Of a stretch of DNA of 64,000 bases, positions 27,255 through 38,251 are shown one piece after another. The notes under the pieces are model-generated. The model was not told where the DNA came from. It searched no databases and saw only the letters and a program-made list of their open reading frames with translations. The DNA is from Neobacillus dielmonensis (GTDB lineage Bacteria > Bacillota > Bacilli > Bacillales > Cytobacillaceae): assembly GCF_000612665.1 (NCBI RefSeq), contig NZ_HG942054.1:1-64000 (forward strand), read 5' to 3'. The position numbers and the translations under genes were made by a program. Within the stretch, counting starts at the first letter, position 1. The number at the start of each line of letters is the position of its first letter.

Positions 27255-29330
27255 TTATTGCATGCTATTATTTTCAAGCTTATACTTTTCTAGCTTATAA
27301 TATAAATTCCGTACCGAAAGACCTAATGTTTTAGCAGTTACGGTCTTATTGCCATTGCATTGCAATAGCGTTTGTTGAATAACCCTAGACTCATATTCCT
27401 CTACCATTTTCGATAAAGGACGGCCAATACTAGATGACCCATTTTCATTAATAACAGCAGGTTCGCCTGCCTGCTTGCGGTTCATTAATTCAGGCAGGTG
27501 GTGAACATCAATGAGTGTTTCTGTGTAATGCATAAAAATAATGGCTCTTCCAAGGATATTTTCTAATTCTCTCACATTCCCAGGCCAATCATATCTCATA
27601 AGCTGATTTAATGCGGCTTCGGTTATTCCTTCTACATTGCGCCCATAATCACGATTAATTTTTGTAATCAATCTTTCACAGAGTGCAGGAATTTCCTGCT
27701 TTCTTTTCCTCAGTGGAGGTATATGGATAGGCATTCGATTTAACCGATAATACAAGTCTTCCCGAAACGTCCCTTTGGCAATCCCCTTCTCCAAATTGAC
27801 GTTTGTTGCTGCAATAATCCGCACGTTGATGGCTAGCGGCTTTGTTCCCCCTACCCGGATGATTTCATGTTCTTGAAGTACCCGAAGCAGCTTTGCCTGG
27901 GTATTGGCAGAAAGTTCCCCAATCTCATCCAAAAAAATGCTTCCGTTGTTGGCCTCTTCAAACAAACCCCTTTTTCCGCCCCTGACAGCACCAGAAAAGG
28001 CCCCTTCTTCATAGCCAAATAGTTCACTTTCTAATAAAGACTCAGAGATGGCAGCACAATTCACCCGGATGAATTTGTTATACTTTCTGTCACTTGCGTT
28101 ATGGATTGCGTGGGCAAATAGTTCTTTCCCCGTACCGGATTCCCCCCTCAGGAGCACTGTTGCAGGGGTTTTGGCTCCAAGTTTTGCCTGTTCAATAGCA
28201 AGCGTCATTTCATCTGAAATTCCAATAATATCCTCAAACGTGTATTTTGCCTCCAATGTCCTAATGAGCTGTCTGGCACGATTTAATTCCCTGCTGAGTG
28301 ATTTCATCTCCGACATATCGTGAATGACGCCAACACTCCCCTTTAACTTACCATTGACGATAATGGGAGCTACATTGACAATCACTTCTCGTTTACTTGG
28401 TCCCACTCTCATTGGAACTCCCCGCACAGCTCTTCTAGTTTGCAGCACCTTCATGTGCATACTCTCACCTTCAGAGATATCTGCAGTGGCCGGGTGACCA
28501 ATCACTTGTTCCTCGGTAAGACCCGTTAATCTTGTATAAGCAGGATTAATCAGAATCCCCCGTCCATATTCATCAACAACAGAAATGGCATCATCACTAG
28601 AGTGAATAATAGCTTGTAGCATGGTTTGAATTTCTTTTAAATCGGTGATTTCCTCAGCCAGGTTTACAACTTCCGTAATATCCTTAAATACTGCAAGCGC
28701 GCCTATTAATGTTCCGTTTTCCTCTAAAATTGGAATTCTTGTGGTAATGATCTTTCGCCCATTGCCCAAGAGCATTTCTTGGTTCGTTTCCACCCGTTTC
28801 GTTTTTAAAATAATTGGCAGCCTGCTTTTCGGTATCACGTCCACAACAAAACTACCGAGGGCATCCTCTTTTTTTACCCCCATCATCTCTTCAGCACGCC
28901 TGTTGAATAGAATGACAGACCCTTGGTTATCGATAACTACCATCCCATCATTAGTAGCATTAAAAATCAATTCTTGAAGATAGGATTCATACTGATGTTT
29001 TTGGATTAGTTCTTCCTTTTCCTCCATTAACTTTGAAACAAGAAATGCAACACTGCCAGGTATTAGGACCGTTCGCTTCGGCTTATGATCTCTTAAATTT
29101 TTAAAAACGAGATCATCCCCAGTAATCTCAATAATGATGTCTATGTTTTCATCCAAAAAAGGACCCCAATTTTCCCCCGTCGGGATCTTTTCTTTTCTTG
29201 CATATAAAATGCCCGGAGCATTTTGATTCTTGTCTATCACCGCTGTTAAATGAAACATTTCTGATTCCTTTAAGATTTTTAAAACGGCAGTGCCGCCTTT
29301 TCCAGCCCCGACAATCAGTACCTTTTGCAT
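27255..29330 (-). CDS. bkdR: Sigma-54-dependent transcriptional activator BkdR
   Basis: Activates the bkd operon with sigma-L in response to branched-chain amino acids. The 691 aa protein has an N-terminal Rossmann-like domain ([14 protein letters not shown]), two PAS domains (about residues 125-340), an AAA+ domain with Walker [12 protein letters not shown], the sigma-54 contact loop EEGAFSGA, Walker [10 protein letters not shown], and a C-terminal Fis-type HTH ending near NNSMQ. The start is the ATG at 29330 with GGGAGAGAAAG upstream; an in-frame start 14 codons earlier lacks such a site. Confidence 0.95.
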   Translation of the reverse strand: MQKVLIVGAGKGGTAVLKILKESEMFHLTAVIDKNQNAPGILYARKEKIPTGENWGPFLDENIDIIIEITGDDLVFKNLRDHKPKRTVLIPGSVAFLVSKLMEEKEELIQKHQYESYLQELIFNATNDGMVVIDNQGSVILFNRRAEEMMGVKKEDALGSFVVDVIPKSRLPIILKTKRVETNQEMLLGNGRKIITTRIPILEENGTLIGALAVFKDITEVVNLAEEITDLKEIQTMLQAIIHSSDDAISVVDEYGRGILINPAYTRLTGLTEEQVIGHPATADISEGESMHMKVLQTRRAVRGVPMRVGPSKREVIVNVAPIIVNGKLKGSVGVIHDMSEMKSLSRELNRARQLIRTLEAKYTFEDIIGISDEMTLAIEQAKLGAKTPATVLLRGESGTGKELFAHAIHNASDRKYNKFIRVNCAAISESLLESELFGYEEGAFSGAVRGGKRGLFEEANNGSIFLDEIGELSANTQAKLLRVLQEHEIIRVGGTKPLAINVRIIAATNVNLEKGIAKGTFREDLYYRLNRMPIHIPPLRKRKQEIPALCERLITKINRDYGRNVEGITEAALNQLMRYDWPGNVRELENILGRAIIFMHYTETLIDVHHLPELMNRKQAGEPAVINENGSSSIGRPLSKMVEEYESRVIQQTLLQCNGNKTVTAKTLGLSVRNLYYKLEKYKLENNSMQ

Positions 29331-29496
29331 ATTCTTTCTCTCCCTTAACAATGAGTGGGCCAAAATTTTCAATACGAGGAAAAATATATGAAATCTTTTT
29401 CATACTTTCATTTTAGAACGAACCAGTTATCTTGACAAATCCTATCCATGTACTATTATTCTTGTAAGAGAAAAGAATGGTGGAAGGACTAAAAAA

Positions 29497-29736
29497 ATGA
29501 AGCGAATTATAGCTCTACTGATTTTGGTGTTCCCTGGAATACTTGCGGTGTGGGGAATAAAATTGATGCGGGACATGACATTTGGAATTTTGGATGCCCC
29601 TTTTCCTAAACTATGGCTTCAATTTGCAGCCGGACTCATTTTATGCGTAGGCGGTATTGGGTTTATTGCCGGTTTTATTTTGCACCGGGACCGAAAACGA
29701 AATAAAGTTCAAACTAAATTCAAAAAATCGAATTAA
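29497..29736 (+). CDS. yqzF: DUF2627 small membrane protein (YqzF)
   Basis: A 79 aa protein of unknown function with two predicted transmembrane helices (about residues 4-21 and 40-64) and a basic C-terminal tail (RDRKRNKVQTKFKK). The GIKLMRDMTFG segment between the helices and the WLQFAAGLILCVGGIGFIAG helix match the DUF2627 family as recalled. ATG after GGTGGAAGGA. It is divergent from bkdR and convergent with yqiK, the same place as yqzF in B. subtilis. Confidence 0.85.
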   Translation: MKRIIALLILVFPGILAVWGIKLMRDMTFGILDAPFPKLWLQFAAGLILCVGGIGFIAGFILHRDRKRNKVQTKFKKSN

Positions 29737-29739
29737 CCT

Positions 29740-29773
29740 AAAAAGGATGACTCTACGCAGAGTCATCCTTTTT
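29740..29773. terminator. Bidirectional terminator between yqzF and yqiK
   Basis: AAAAAGGATGACTCT-acgc-AGAGTCATCCTTTTT, a perfect 15-base stem with a 4-base loop. The last codons of yqiK form part of it. Confidence 0.93.
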
Positions 29774-30488
29774 GGTACAACTTTCTTAGTTGTATTGCCT
29801 TCACAGGGTCATCAGTAATAATGGCAGAACAGTTTATTTTAAAAAAACGGTGCATATGGGCATCTTTATTGACCGTATAAGGCCGAACAGCAATTCCATT
29901 TTCCATGGTTGTTTTGATAATATGGTCAGGTAATGTCGAATGCTTGGGATGAATTCCCTTCGCCCGAATGGATTGCGAATAAATCCACGGCATATAAATA
30001 CTCTCTATAAACAAGGGCGCTGTCTCAATTTCCGGGGCTAAGCGATAACTGTAGACAATGCTGTAATGATTAAAGGAAGAAAAAATAATCCTTTGTGATA
30101 AGTCATATTTACGGACAAGCTGAACTACTTTCTCCTCCATTCCGTCATATGGGATTAAACCATTTTTAAACTCGATATTACATTGGAGATTGTTCGTCTT
30201 TAACCATTCAAGAACTTCTTCTAATGCAGGAATTGGTTCTTTTTTAGCACCTTTTTTATTGGCATTCAGCTTTCTAAGATCTTTAAATAAAAAATCCTTT
30301 ACAAACCCGTAGCCGCTTGTCGTACGGTTCACTTTTTCATCATGAATGACGACAACTTCGCCATCTTTTGTTAATTGAACATCCAGTTCTATCCCATCTG
30401 CACCTGCGTTCCCTGCTTCGATAAAGGAACTCATGGTATTTTCTGCAAAAGAAGCGGAATATCCCCGGTGTGCAAAGATTTGCGTCAT
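29763..30488 (-). CDS. yqiK: Glycerophosphodiester phosphodiesterase (YqiK)
   Basis: Hydrolyses glycerophosphodiesters to glycerol-3-phosphate and an alcohol. The 241 aa protein is a GDPD TIM barrel with the catalytic HRG in FAHRGYSASFAENT near residue 7, the metal ligands GIELDVQLTKDGEVVVIHDE near 37-56, and the IEFKNG metal residue near 116. There is no signal peptide, so unlike GlpQ it should act in the cytosol. Convergent with yqzF and upstream of the spo0A terminator. Confidence 0.93.
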   Translation of the reverse strand: MTQIFAHRGYSASFAENTMSSFIEAGNAGADGIELDVQLTKDGEVVVIHDEKVNRTTSGYGFVKDFLFKDLRKLNANKKGAKKEPIPALEEVLEWLKTNNLQCNIEFKNGLIPYDGMEEKVVQLVRKYDLSQRIIFSSFNHYSIVYSYRLAPEIETAPLFIESIYMPWIYSQSIRAKGIHPKHSTLPDHIIKTTMENGIAVRPYTVNKDAHMHRFFKINCSAIITDDPVKAIQLRKLYQKG

Positions 30489-30597
30489 CTGCTCACTTCC
30501 TATCCATTTTGTGCAGAATAAATCTAAAAAAAACTTCCAAAACCAGCTTATGCACGTTCCTTTAAGTTTTCCCCTAGCACCGAACAGATTAATAAAA

Positions 30598-30625
30598 AAA
30601 AACCTCTAGACAGAGGCTTTTTTAT
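30598..30625 (-). terminator. Terminator of spo0A
   Basis: GCCTCT-gtct-AGAGG stem followed by eight or more Ts on the minus strand, 16 bases after the spo0A stop; A tract on the other side. Confidence 0.9.
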
Positions 30626-30640
30626 AGTGGACTTTTTTTA

Positions 30641-31435
30641 TTAAGATGCCTTATGCTCAAGACGCAGTTTATCCGCAACCATGGCGATGAATTCAGAGTT
30701 GGTTGGCTTTGCCTTTGACATGCTGACTGTATAGCCAAACAAAGACGAAATCGAATCAATATTTCCACGGCTCCATGCTACTTCAATCGCATGGCGGATG
30801 GCTCTTTCAACGCGGCTGGCTGTGGTATTATACTTTTTAGCAATATCTGGGTACAGTACCTTGGTAATCGACCCTAATAATTCAATATCGTTGAAAACCA
30901 TTGCAATGGCTTCACGAAGATAAAGATACCCTTTAATGTGAGCTGGAACGCCAATTTCATGAATAATACTTGTAATCGAAGCATCTAAATTTTTGGGTTT
31001 TTGTTCACTCTGAGCCCGGTAGCTTCCTGCTGTAGTCTTTCTTGCGGAAACTGTTGTTCTGCTGCCGCTGACTTGGCGAATGTGGCTTCCTAAGTTTTCC
31101 ATATCAAATGGTTTTAAAATAAAATAAGATGCTCCCAGTTCAACAGCTTTTTTTGTTACATCTTCCTGGCCAAAAGCCGTCAGCATGATAACGTTCGGCA
31201 GTACTCCTTTTTTCAGTTCACGTAGTCGTTCAAGAACAGCCAATCCATCAAGATGTGGCATGATAATATCCAAAACCAGAACATCTGGATCAGTTGAGCT
31301 TAAAATATCTAAACATTCCTGACCATTATGAGCGACGCCGACAACTTCCATATCTTCCTGAGATGATATATAGTCCTCTAATAATTCAACAAGTTCTCTA
31401 TTGTCATCCACAACGCAGACTTTTATCTTTTTCAA
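30641..31435 (-). CDS. spo0A: Stage 0 sporulation protein A, response regulator
   Basis: Master regulator of sporulation, phosphorylated through the Spo0F-Spo0B relay. The 264 aa protein has a receiver domain with the acidic pocket DDN near residue 10 and phospho-Asp in [11 protein letters not shown] near residue 56, a linker rich in basic and polar residues, and the conserved DNA-binding domain with [22 protein letters not shown] near residue 215. The start is TTG with GGAGGAACCAAG directly upstream. Preceded by a clear sigma-H promoter and three 0A boxes. Downstream of spoIVB as in other bacilli. Confidence 0.98.
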   Translation of the reverse strand: MKKIKVCVVDDNRELVELLEDYISSQEDMEVVGVAHNGQECLDILSSTDPDVLVLDIIMPHLDGLAVLERLRELKKGVLPNVIMLTAFGQEDVTKKAVELGASYFILKPFDMENLGSHIRQVSGSRTTVSARKTTAGSYRAQSEQKPKNLDASITSIIHEIGVPAHIKGYLYLREAIAMVFNDIELLGSITKVLYPDIAKKYNTTASRVERAIRHAIEVAWSRGNIDSISSLFGYTVSMSKAKPTNSEFIAMVADKLRLEHKAS

Positions 31436-31507
31436 CTTGGTTCCTCCTCAATACGAATTCCATCTATTTTTTATTTAGCATAATCATCTAACTCTATTCT
31501 AAATTAG

Positions 31508-31536
31508 AAATTCGACAATGCAACAAAAATTCCTCT
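31508..31536 (-). promoter_or_regulatory. Sigma-H promoter of spo0A
   Basis: AGAGGAATT (31528-31536), 11 bases, GTCGAATTT (31508-31516): full match to RNAGGAWWW and RNNGAATWW. The -10 overlaps a 0A box, so Spo0A~P can act directly on its own promoter. Confidence 0.88.
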
Positions 31537-31647
31537 CATTTTTTTAATATTTCTTAAAATAGTGATAAAATCTTATCTTTTCTAAGTTATTCTCGTTTTT
31601 TCGACGAAAAGCGCAAATAAACCAATGATCAAAGTCTGCTTGTCGAA
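31511..31647. promoter_or_regulatory. Three 0A boxes in the spo0A upstream region
   Basis: TTGTCGAA on the minus strand at 31511-31518, TCGTCGAA on the minus strand at 31610-31617 (one mismatch), and TTGTCGAA on the plus strand at 31640-31647. These match the Spo0A binding word TTGTCGAA and indicate autoregulation. Confidence 0.75.
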
Positions 31648-31668
31648 AAATCTTTACATAAAAAAGAA

Positions 31669-31696
31669 GCAAAATAGGAGTTTACACCTATTTTGC
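31669..31696 (-). terminator. Terminator of spoIVB
   Basis: GCAAAATAGG / CCTATTTTGC perfect 10-base stem, 8-base loop, followed on the minus strand by TTCTTTTTT. Confidence 0.88.
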
Positions 31697-31703
31697 CCTT
31701 GGT

Positions 31704-32999
31704 TTAACTGGCTTTTTCTTTTGGCATTTCATATATGTTAATTCCCGCTTCATTTAACATCCATTCTATATGAACCCCATAACCAGACGTTGGGTCATTT
31801 ACAAAAACATGGGTTACAGCACCAACCAGCTTGCCGTTCTGAATGATTGGACTTCCGCTCATTCCTTGAACAATTCCTCCTGTTTTTTCCAGAAGTTTTG
31901 GGTCGGTTACCTTTATCACCATGCCTTTTGTTGCTGGAAATTTCTGCGGGATGGTACTGACAATTTCAACATTAAATTCTTCTACCTTGTCATTATCTAC
32001 CACTGTCAATATCTTCGCAGGTCCTTCTTTAACCTGATGTGATAAAGCGATTGGCAGAGGTTTGTCCATAATTCCATTACTTAAGTCTTTGTTTAGTTCA
32101 CCAAAAATACCAAATGGACTATTCTTTGTAATATTTCCAACTATTTCACGGTCTGATGAGAAACGGGCCAGTTTTTCACCTGGATCTCCGTTACTGCCCT
32201 TTTCAATTGAGGTTACTGTAGATCGGACAATTTGACCATCTTCGACAACAATCGGTTTCTTCGTATCCATATCCGAAATCACATGGCCTAATGCTCCATA
32301 TTTTTTTGACTCCGGATGGATAAAGGTCATCGTTCCAATACCTGCGGCAGAGTCTCTGATATACAAACCTAGCTTGTAGGTATTTTCCCCTTTATCCTTT
32401 AATGGAGTTAATTTTGTCGTAAATTTCCCATTTTCTCTGCTTATTACCATATCAAGTGATTTCCCGTTTTGACCAGCAGCTTGAACATATGGTGCTACAT
32501 CCGTCATTTTTTCAATTTTGTTCCCATTGATTTCGGTGATAATATCGCCAACTTTTATTCCTGCCAATTCACCTGGAGATTTTTTTCCGTTAGCCGTATT
32601 GACTAAATGATGACCTACCACTAAAACGCCAACTGTATTTAGTTTAACACCAATAGATTGACCACCTGGAAGTACCCGAAAGTCTTTTAAGACATTAACA
32701 TCTACCTTTTTTATTGGGATTCCTGCATATTCTAAAAGCATCTCATTTTTACCTGATTCCGATGCTGTTAAAGATATGGACCGTTTTCCCTGATCAAGTG
32801 TGAGATTGCTTTGGGACTTAAGCTGAGCTGAAACTGGAGAAGCTTTGGGTATCTTAATACTTTGTCCTTCAAAAACGGTAATCGTTTTCGGAATTTTTAC
32901 ATATTCACGCATAGGCTGAAAAAAAATAAGGCTAAAGATTGAAACAAGGAGAATTCCACCAATAATTCTTCGTAATAGCTCTAATTTCAAATTTTTCAC
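31704..32999 (-). CDS. spoIVB: SpoIVB serine peptidase
   Basis: Forespore-made S55 protease secreted into the intermembrane space, where it cleaves SpoIVFA to trigger sigma-K activation. The 431 aa protein has an N-terminal membrane anchor (about residues 10-28), a PDZ domain (about 110-200, including [16 protein letters not shown]), and the peptidase domain with [11 protein letters not shown] near residue 236 and the catalytic serine in QGMSGSPII near residue 382. A sigma-G promoter could not be picked with confidence in the 140 bases upstream. Confidence 0.95.
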   Translation of the reverse strand: MKNLKLELLRRIIGGILLVSIFSLIFFQPMREYVKIPKTITVFEGQSIKIPKASPVSAQLKSQSNLTLDQGKRSISLTASESGKNEMLLEYAGIPIKKVDVNVLKDFRVLPGGQSIGVKLNTVGVLVVGHHLVNTANGKKSPGELAGIKVGDIITEINGNKIEKMTDVAPYVQAAGQNGKSLDMVISRENGKFTTKLTPLKDKGENTYKLGLYIRDSAAGIGTMTFIHPESKKYGALGHVISDMDTKKPIVVEDGQIVRSTVTSIEKGSNGDPGEKLARFSSDREIVGNITKNSPFGIFGELNKDLSNGIMDKPLPIALSHQVKEGPAKILTVVDNDKVEEFNVEIVSTIPQKFPATKGMVIKVTDPKLLEKTGGIVQGMSGSPIIQNGKLVGAVTHVFVNDPTSGYGVHIEWMLNEAGINIYEMPKEKAS

Positions 33000-33084
33000 T
33001 CTCCTCGCTTCTTTTCTACAATATAAATGGCTACATCTTTAATTTTGCCTCCTTACCAGTCATTTATAACTTTGCCCTTAATAA

Positions 33085-33111
33085 AAAAGCTACCCATGTT
33101 GGATAGCTTTT
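33085..33111 (-). terminator. Terminator of recN
   Basis: AAAAGCTA-TCC / (G)GGTAGCTTTT stem followed on the minus strand by TTTTTTAT; A-rich on the other side. Confidence 0.8.
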
Positions 33112-33141
33112 CATTTTTTTATAAAAATAACATGTTTTCGG

Positions 33142-34842
33142 TCATGAAACTGGGGTTTCTTCCTTAATTTTTACCGCCAACTGCAACAATTCTTCAGCAT
33201 GCTGTTTGGTTAAGCTCGTAATTTCCACACCGGAAATCATTCGGCCAATTTCTTTAATCTTTTCCGCTTCACTTAATGAATGTACCGATGTTTTCGTTCT
33301 CCCTGCATTAATCTCCTTAGAGATGAATAAATGGGTATCTGCCATAGCTGCAACCTGAGGCAGGTGGGAAATGCATAAAACTTGTGAATCAACTGCCACT
33401 TTATAGATTTTTTCTGCAATCGCTTGGGCAACCCTTCCACTGACACCCGTATCCACTTCATCAAAAATAATCGAGGTGACACCTTGATGTTTAGAAAAAA
33501 TACTTTTTAACGCAAGCATAATCCGTGATAATTCACCACCGGATGCTACTTTGGATAAAGGCTTTAGTGGTTCTCCTGGGTTTGTTGTAATATAAAATTC
33601 AACATGGTCCGCACCTGTATTTGAAAAATGCTGCAAATCCGTTTCAAAACGGATTTCAAATACTGTTTTTTCCATGTATAATTCCTTTAGTTCTTTATGT
33701 ATTAGTCCTGTCAATTTTTTAGCTGTTTTTTGACGAAGGTCACTCAGATTTCTGGCTTCTAAAGCCAGGTCTTTTCTTACGGATACCAGTTCTTTCTCTA
33801 GCTCTTCAATCCGTGATTCTTTATTTTGGATAGTATCACTTTCTTCTTCAATTTTTGCGGCATATTCTAATATTTCCTGAATCGTCTTTCCGTATTTTCT
33901 TTTTAAATGGTTGATTTCATTTAGCCGATCCTCAATTTCATTAAGTCTTTGAGGGTCAAATTCTAACAGGTCTAATTGTTGTCTTATTAGATTGGCGGCA
34001 TCCTCCAACTGATAAAAGGAATTCGCTACTGCATCGTATATAGAGCGGCTGCCCGTGTCAAGGGAAGCAGCATCCTCTAAATGGTTCATTGCCATACCAA
34101 GCCAATCAAGACCCTTTTGCTCCCCGTTTAAAGCGTTGTAGCTTAATTGGAAAGCTTCATAAACCTTCTCATAATTGCCTAATTTGCTTTTTTCTTCATA
34201 AAGCTCGTCATCTTCACCAAGTTTCAAATCTGCCTTTTGAATCTCATTCAATTGGAATATGATCAAATCGAGTCGATGGGCCATTTGTTGATCATTTTCA
34301 CTTAATGCCTTTAGTTTCTGCCTAGAATGTTCATATCGGCGGAAAACTTCCTGGTACTCTTTAAGTGAATTTGCAATCTCTTCTGCCCCAAACTGGTCAA
34401 GCAACGGTAAATGTCTTGTTTCATCCATAAGTTCTTGGTGTTCATGTTGACCATGAATATCGACTAGAGTGCCTCCGATTTCACGCAATGTAGAGATGGT
34501 AACCAGTTTGCCATTAATTCGGCAAACACTTTTTCCCGTTTTTGCAATATCCCTCCGTAGAATAATCATTCCTTCTTCAATCTCTATCCCAAATTCCAAC
34601 GCTTTTTGATACACAGGATGCCGGATATCATCTATTTGAAATAATCCTTCAATTTCAGCTTTATCCTCACCGTGACGGACAAATTCTGCCGATCCTCTGC
34701 CTCCTATTAATAAATGAATAGCATCAATGATAATGGACTTTCCTGCTCCCGTTTCCCCTGTTAGAACAGTTAAACCCTTTTCAAAAGAAATGGTTAATTT
34801 TTCAATGATAGCAAAATTCTTAATTGAAAGTTCTAAAAGCAT
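33142..34842 (-). CDS. recN: DNA repair protein RecN
   Basis: SMC-like ATPase recruited early to double-strand breaks. Walker A GETGAGKSIIIDAIHLL is near residue 30, long coiled-coil arms occupy about residues 160-360, and the C-terminal head has the signature ASGGELSRIMLALK and Walker B SIIFDEVDTGVSG. The start is the ATG at 34842 (566 aa), preceded by GGAGGAGTGTTTC; a start ten codons earlier would overlap ahrC. It lies 16 bases after ahrC, the conserved ahrC-recN pair. Confidence 0.96.
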   Translation of the reverse strand: MLLELSIKNFAIIEKLTISFEKGLTVLTGETGAGKSIIIDAIHLLIGGRGSAEFVRHGEDKAEIEGLFQIDDIRHPVYQKALEFGIEIEEGMIILRRDIAKTGKSVCRINGKLVTISTLREIGGTLVDIHGQHEHQELMDETRHLPLLDQFGAEEIANSLKEYQEVFRRYEHSRQKLKALSENDQQMAHRLDLIIFQLNEIQKADLKLGEDDELYEEKSKLGNYEKVYEAFQLSYNALNGEQKGLDWLGMAMNHLEDAASLDTGSRSIYDAVANSFYQLEDAANLIRQQLDLLEFDPQRLNEIEDRLNEINHLKRKYGKTIQEILEYAAKIEEESDTIQNKESRIEELEKELVSVRKDLALEARNLSDLRQKTAKKLTGLIHKELKELYMEKTVFEIRFETDLQHFSNTGADHVEFYITTNPGEPLKPLSKVASGGELSRIMLALKSIFSKHQGVTSIIFDEVDTGVSGRVAQAIAEKIYKVAVDSQVLCISHLPQVAAMADTHLFISKEINAGRTKTSVHSLSEAEKIKEIGRMISGVEITSLTKQHAEELLQLAVKIKEETPVS

Positions 34843-34858
34843 GAAACACTCCTCCAAA

Positions 34859-35308
34859 TTAGAGCATATCAAGGAATCTTTGTGTGATGGTCTCTGTGTC
34901 TTCCGGTGTACGGCAAATAATCAGCATGGTATCATCACCACAAATGGTGCCAAGTATCTCATCCCAGTCAAGATGGTCGATTAGTGCACCTATTGCCATA
35001 GCGTTTCCAGGCAGACATTTCATCACAAGCAAATGTCCCGCCGAATCAATCCTGATAAACGCATCCACTAATGCTCTTTTTAATTTTTGTAACGGGTTAA
35101 ACCTTTGGTCAGCCGGTAAGCTGTATTTATATCTGCCATCTGTTAAAGGCACTTTGACAAGATGTAACTCCTTAATGTCCCGTGAAACGGTTGCCTGGGT
35201 TACATTATAACCTGCGTTCCTTAGTTCATCGACAAGCTCATCCTGTGTCTCAATGTCATTACTGGCAATAATTTCTCTTATTTTAATATGTCGTTGTCCC
35301 TTATTCAT
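34859..35308 (-). CDS. ahrC: Arginine repressor/activator AhrC (ArgR family)
   Basis: Hexameric arginine-dependent regulator, repressing arginine synthesis genes and activating catabolism. The 149 aa protein has a winged-helix N terminus with the recognition element [17 protein letters not shown] near residues 37-53 and a C-terminal arginine-binding oligomerisation domain with [14 protein letters not shown] near residue 122. ATG after CGAGGTGAAAAG. ATGACA-N17-TAACAT upstream may be the promoter. Its likely target artP, with ARG-box-like sites, is in the same window. Confidence 0.96.
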   Translation of the reverse strand: MNKGQRHIKIREIIASNDIETQDELVDELRNAGYNVTQATVSRDIKELHLVKVPLTDGRYKYSLPADQRFNPLQKLKRALVDAFIRIDSAGHLLVMKCLPGNAMAIGALIDHLDWDEILGTICGDDTMLIICRTPEDTETITQRFLDML

Positions 35309-35432
35309 CTTTTCACCTCGACGTTTAAAACATCTTAGTTATCTCTACTAACATGTCTCTTCTATCCATATGTTAGCCGATTTAACCAAATTTGTCATGC
35401 AAACTTTGTATGAAAATAAATGAAAATGTATA

Positions 35433-35463
35433 AAAAGGATAAGCTCAGGTCGCTTATCCTTTT
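35433..35463 (-). terminator. Terminator of tlyA
   Basis: AAAAGGATAAGC / GCTTATCCTTTT 12-base stem with a 7-base loop, 20 bases after the tlyA stop codon. Confidence 0.88.
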
Positions 35464-35482
35464 CTAAAAATTTTCATCAGAC

Positions 35483-36316
35483 TTATTCTTGTTTCGAATG
35501 TAACACTTTATGTGCTTCCTTTACTACTTCATCAGAAGAAAGCCGTAATTGATTACTTCCCTGATGTCCATCTTTTCCCTGCCATTTTAAATGAATAAGA
35601 AATTCGATATTCCCTTCCCCCCCGGTAATCGGAGAATAAGACAAATCTCTTACATCATATCCCTGTTCTAAAGAAAAGCGGATAATCTTGTCAATGACCT
35701 GTAGATGGACTTTTTCATCCCTGACTATCCCCTTCTTGCCGACTTGTTCACGTCCTGCCTCAAATTGAGGTTTGATCAGGGCTACAATATCACTACCAGG
35801 TACAAGCAAGGTTTTTAATACTGGCAAAATTAACGTTAGCGAAATAAAGGAAACATCAATAGTAGCAAACGTTGGCATTTCTCCTTGCAAGTCAGCAGGA
35901 GTCACATACCGAAAATTGGTTCGTTCCATGACAATAACCCGTTCATCCTGTCTCAACTTCCAAGCCAGCTGATTGTATCCGACATCCAAAGCATAGGACA
36001 TTTTGGCACCGTTTTGCAAAGCACAATCCGTAAATCCACCTGTCGATGCACCGATATCCAACATGACCTTATCTGCTACAGATACATCAAAAACCTTTAA
36101 CGCTTTTTCCAGCTTTAATCCCCCCCGGCTGACGTAAGGGATAGCATTACCTTTTACATGAAGCGGGATATCGATTCCTACTTTTTCACCGGGTTTGTCG
36201 AGCCGCTCTTCATTTGTATAGACCAAGCCCGCCATAATCGCCCGTTTTGCTTTTTCTCGGGTCTCACACAAACCTCTTTCAACCAATAAAACATCTAAAC
36301 GTTCTTTCATTTTCAT
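35483..36316 (-). CDS. tlyA: TlyA family rRNA 2'-O-methyltransferase (YqxC)
   Basis: Predicted S-adenosylmethionine-dependent methyltransferase acting on ribosomal RNA. The 277 aa protein has an N-terminal S4 RNA-binding domain (RLDVLLVERGLCETREKAKR, about residues 5-24) and an FtsJ-type catalytic domain with SAM motif DIGASTGGFTDCALQNGA near residue 88. Homologues are sometimes called hemolysin A. It begins 4 bases after the dxs stop codon, so it is cotranscribed and probably coupled; an in-frame ATG two codons on is an equally good start. Confidence 0.92.
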   Translation of the reverse strand: MKMKERLDVLLVERGLCETREKAKRAIMAGLVYTNEERLDKPGEKVGIDIPLHVKGNAIPYVSRGGLKLEKALKVFDVSVADKVMLDIGASTGGFTDCALQNGAKMSYALDVGYNQLAWKLRQDERVIVMERTNFRYVTPADLQGEMPTFATIDVSFISLTLILPVLKTLLVPGSDIVALIKPQFEAGREQVGKKGIVRDEKVHLQVIDKIIRFSLEQGYDVRDLSYSPITGGEGNIEFLIHLKWQGKDGHQGSNQLRLSSDEVVKEAHKVLHSKQE

Positions 36317-36320
36317 TTTG

Positions 36321-38216
36321 TTAAGCCCTTTGCTGTTTTTTCCCGGCCATAATCGAGATCCGTTTTACAGCTTCCTCTGAAGTCAGACCTACTTCTTCAA
36401 GGAGTGAAGCCACATCTCCATGTTCGATAAATTGATCCGGTATACCCATTCTGTCAATTTGCGTGTGATAATATCCCTGACTATGGGCATACTCAAGAAC
36501 GGCACTGCCAAACCCACCTTGTAAGATAGCCTCCTCTATCGTGAGGATTGGAATATTCATATCTAAAATTTTTATCAGCATGGTTTCATCCATAGGTTTA
36601 ATAAACCGGGCATTTACAACCTGTACCGAAATCCCTTGTTTTTCGAGCTGCATGGCAGCTTCCATTGCCATAGGTATAGTGGTACCAAAGGTTAAAATAG
36701 CAGCATCATAACCTTCTTTCAAAACCTCCCAAGACCCGATAGGAATGGCTTTTAAATTCTCGTCTAATGGCACACCGATTCCGTTACCGCGCGGAAATCT
36801 CATGGCAATTGGCCCGTCATCGTAATTTAGAGCCGTATAAACCATATGCTGGCCTTCATTTTCATCCTTCGGCATCATTAACACAATATTAGGAATATGT
36901 CTTAAAAACGCGATATCGAAAACTCCTTGGTGGGTCTCTCCATCTGCACCAACTAATCCTGCACGGTCAATGCCAATAAAGACATTTAAGTTTTGCCGGC
37001 AGATATCATGCACAACCTGGTCGTAAGCCCGCTGCAGAAAGGTGGAGTAAATCGCCAGAAACGGCTTCATATCCTGAGTTGCAAGGCCTGCAGCAACAGT
37101 TGCTGCATGCTGTTCTGCGATCCCTACATCATACATACGATCCGGGAATTCATGGGCAAATCCCTCCAGTTTAGAACCGACAGGCATTGCCGGTGTGATC
37201 GCTACTACTCGGTCATCTTCACGAGCAATTCGCCTAACGGTCTCACTTACCAAACTGCTCCAAGCTGGTGGTTGTTTTTTGCTAGGTTTCACAAAATCCC
37301 CAGTATCCATTTTATATGGACCTGTTCCATGCCAAGTCCCTACTTTATCAGTTTCTGCTGGTTTAAACCCTTTGCCCTTTTTAGTTAGAACGTGAAGGAG
37401 AACCGGTCCTTCGGTTTTCTTGGCATAAGCGAGATTCTCAAATAATGCTTCAAAATTATGGCCATCAATTGGACCTAAATAGGTAAAGCCCAATTCTTCG
37501 AAAAACATGCCGGATACAAATAGATATTTCAGACTGTCTTTGATCCTCTCTGCAGTAGCAGCCAATTTCCCGCCTACAGCAGGAACCTTTTTCAATAGGA
37601 CTTCAAGTTCATCCTTTACCCATTGGTACTTACCAGCTGTCCGCAATTGTCCAAGTATATTATGCAAGGCACCTACATTAGGCGCAATTGACATTTCATT
37701 GTCATTTAAAATGACAATCATATCTTTCTTTTCATGTCCAATATGATTCAACGCTTCCAGCGCCATACCGCCGGTTAACGCCCCATCACCAATCACCGGT
37801 ACCACATAATGCTTTTCTTTTTTTAAATCTCTAGCAATTGCCATACCCATGGCTGCTGATAAGGAGGTAGAACTATGTCCGGTCTCCCAAACATCATGAG
37901 CACTTTCCACCCTCTTTGGAAAACCACACAAACCTTTAAACTGTCGTAGTGTATCAAATTCTGCAGCTCTTCCTGTTAGAATTTTATGGACATAAGACTG
38001 ATGTCCGACATCCCAAATGAGTTTATCTTTTGGACTATCGAAGCATTTATGTAAGGCAATCGTTAATTCCACTACCCCCAAATTCGGTCCAATATGGCCG
38101 CCGGTAACCGAAAGCTTTTCGATAAGAAAACGGCGGATGTCTCTGCTTAATACCTCCAACTCGGCGTTTGACATTCCTTTAAGAAAGGAAGGGTCTTTTA
38201 TTGATAATAGATCCAT
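36321..38216 (-). CDS. dxs: 1-deoxy-D-xylulose-5-phosphate synthase
   Basis: Thiamine-diphosphate enzyme condensing pyruvate and glyceraldehyde 3-phosphate, the first step of the MEP isoprenoid pathway. It shows [21 protein letters not shown] near residues 36-56 in part, the ThDP motif [18 protein letters not shown] near 150, [12 protein letters not shown], and the transketolase C-terminal region with [14 protein letters not shown]. The ATG at 38216 (631 aa) fits the family N terminus [14 protein letters not shown]; an in-frame GTG at 38231 is an alternative and neither has a strong ribosome binding site. Next to ispA. Confidence 0.95.
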   Translation of the reverse strand: MDLLSIKDPSFLKGMSNAELEVLSRDIRRFLIEKLSVTGGHIGPNLGVVELTIALHKCFDSPKDKLIWDVGHQSYVHKILTGRAAEFDTLRQFKGLCGFPKRVESAHDVWETGHSSTSLSAAMGMAIARDLKKEKHYVVPVIGDGALTGGMALEALNHIGHEKKDMIVILNDNEMSIAPNVGALHNILGQLRTAGKYQWVKDELEVLLKKVPAVGGKLAATAERIKDSLKYLFVSGMFFEELGFTYLGPIDGHNFEALFENLAYAKKTEGPVLLHVLTKKGKGFKPAETDKVGTWHGTGPYKMDTGDFVKPSKKQPPAWSSLVSETVRRIAREDDRVVAITPAMPVGSKLEGFAHEFPDRMYDVGIAEQHAATVAAGLATQDMKPFLAIYSTFLQRAYDQVVHDICRQNLNVFIGIDRAGLVGADGETHQGVFDIAFLRHIPNIVLMMPKDENEGQHMVYTALNYDDGPIAMRFPRGNGIGVPLDENLKAIPIGSWEVLKEGYDAAILTFGTTIPMAMEAAMQLEKQGISVQVVNARFIKPMDETMLIKILDMNIPILTIEEAILQGGFGSAVLEYAHSQGYYHTQIDRMGIPDQFIEHGDVASLLEEVGLTSEEAVKRISIMAGKKQQRA

Positions 38217-38251
38217 ATCTGGATCACTCACTTTCGTAACTTTTTCTTCTC

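Noticed and set aside
33000-33084. Sigma-G/sigma-F promoter of spoIVB
   Set aside because: Expected from known biology, but no pair of elements with acceptable match and spacing could be picked.
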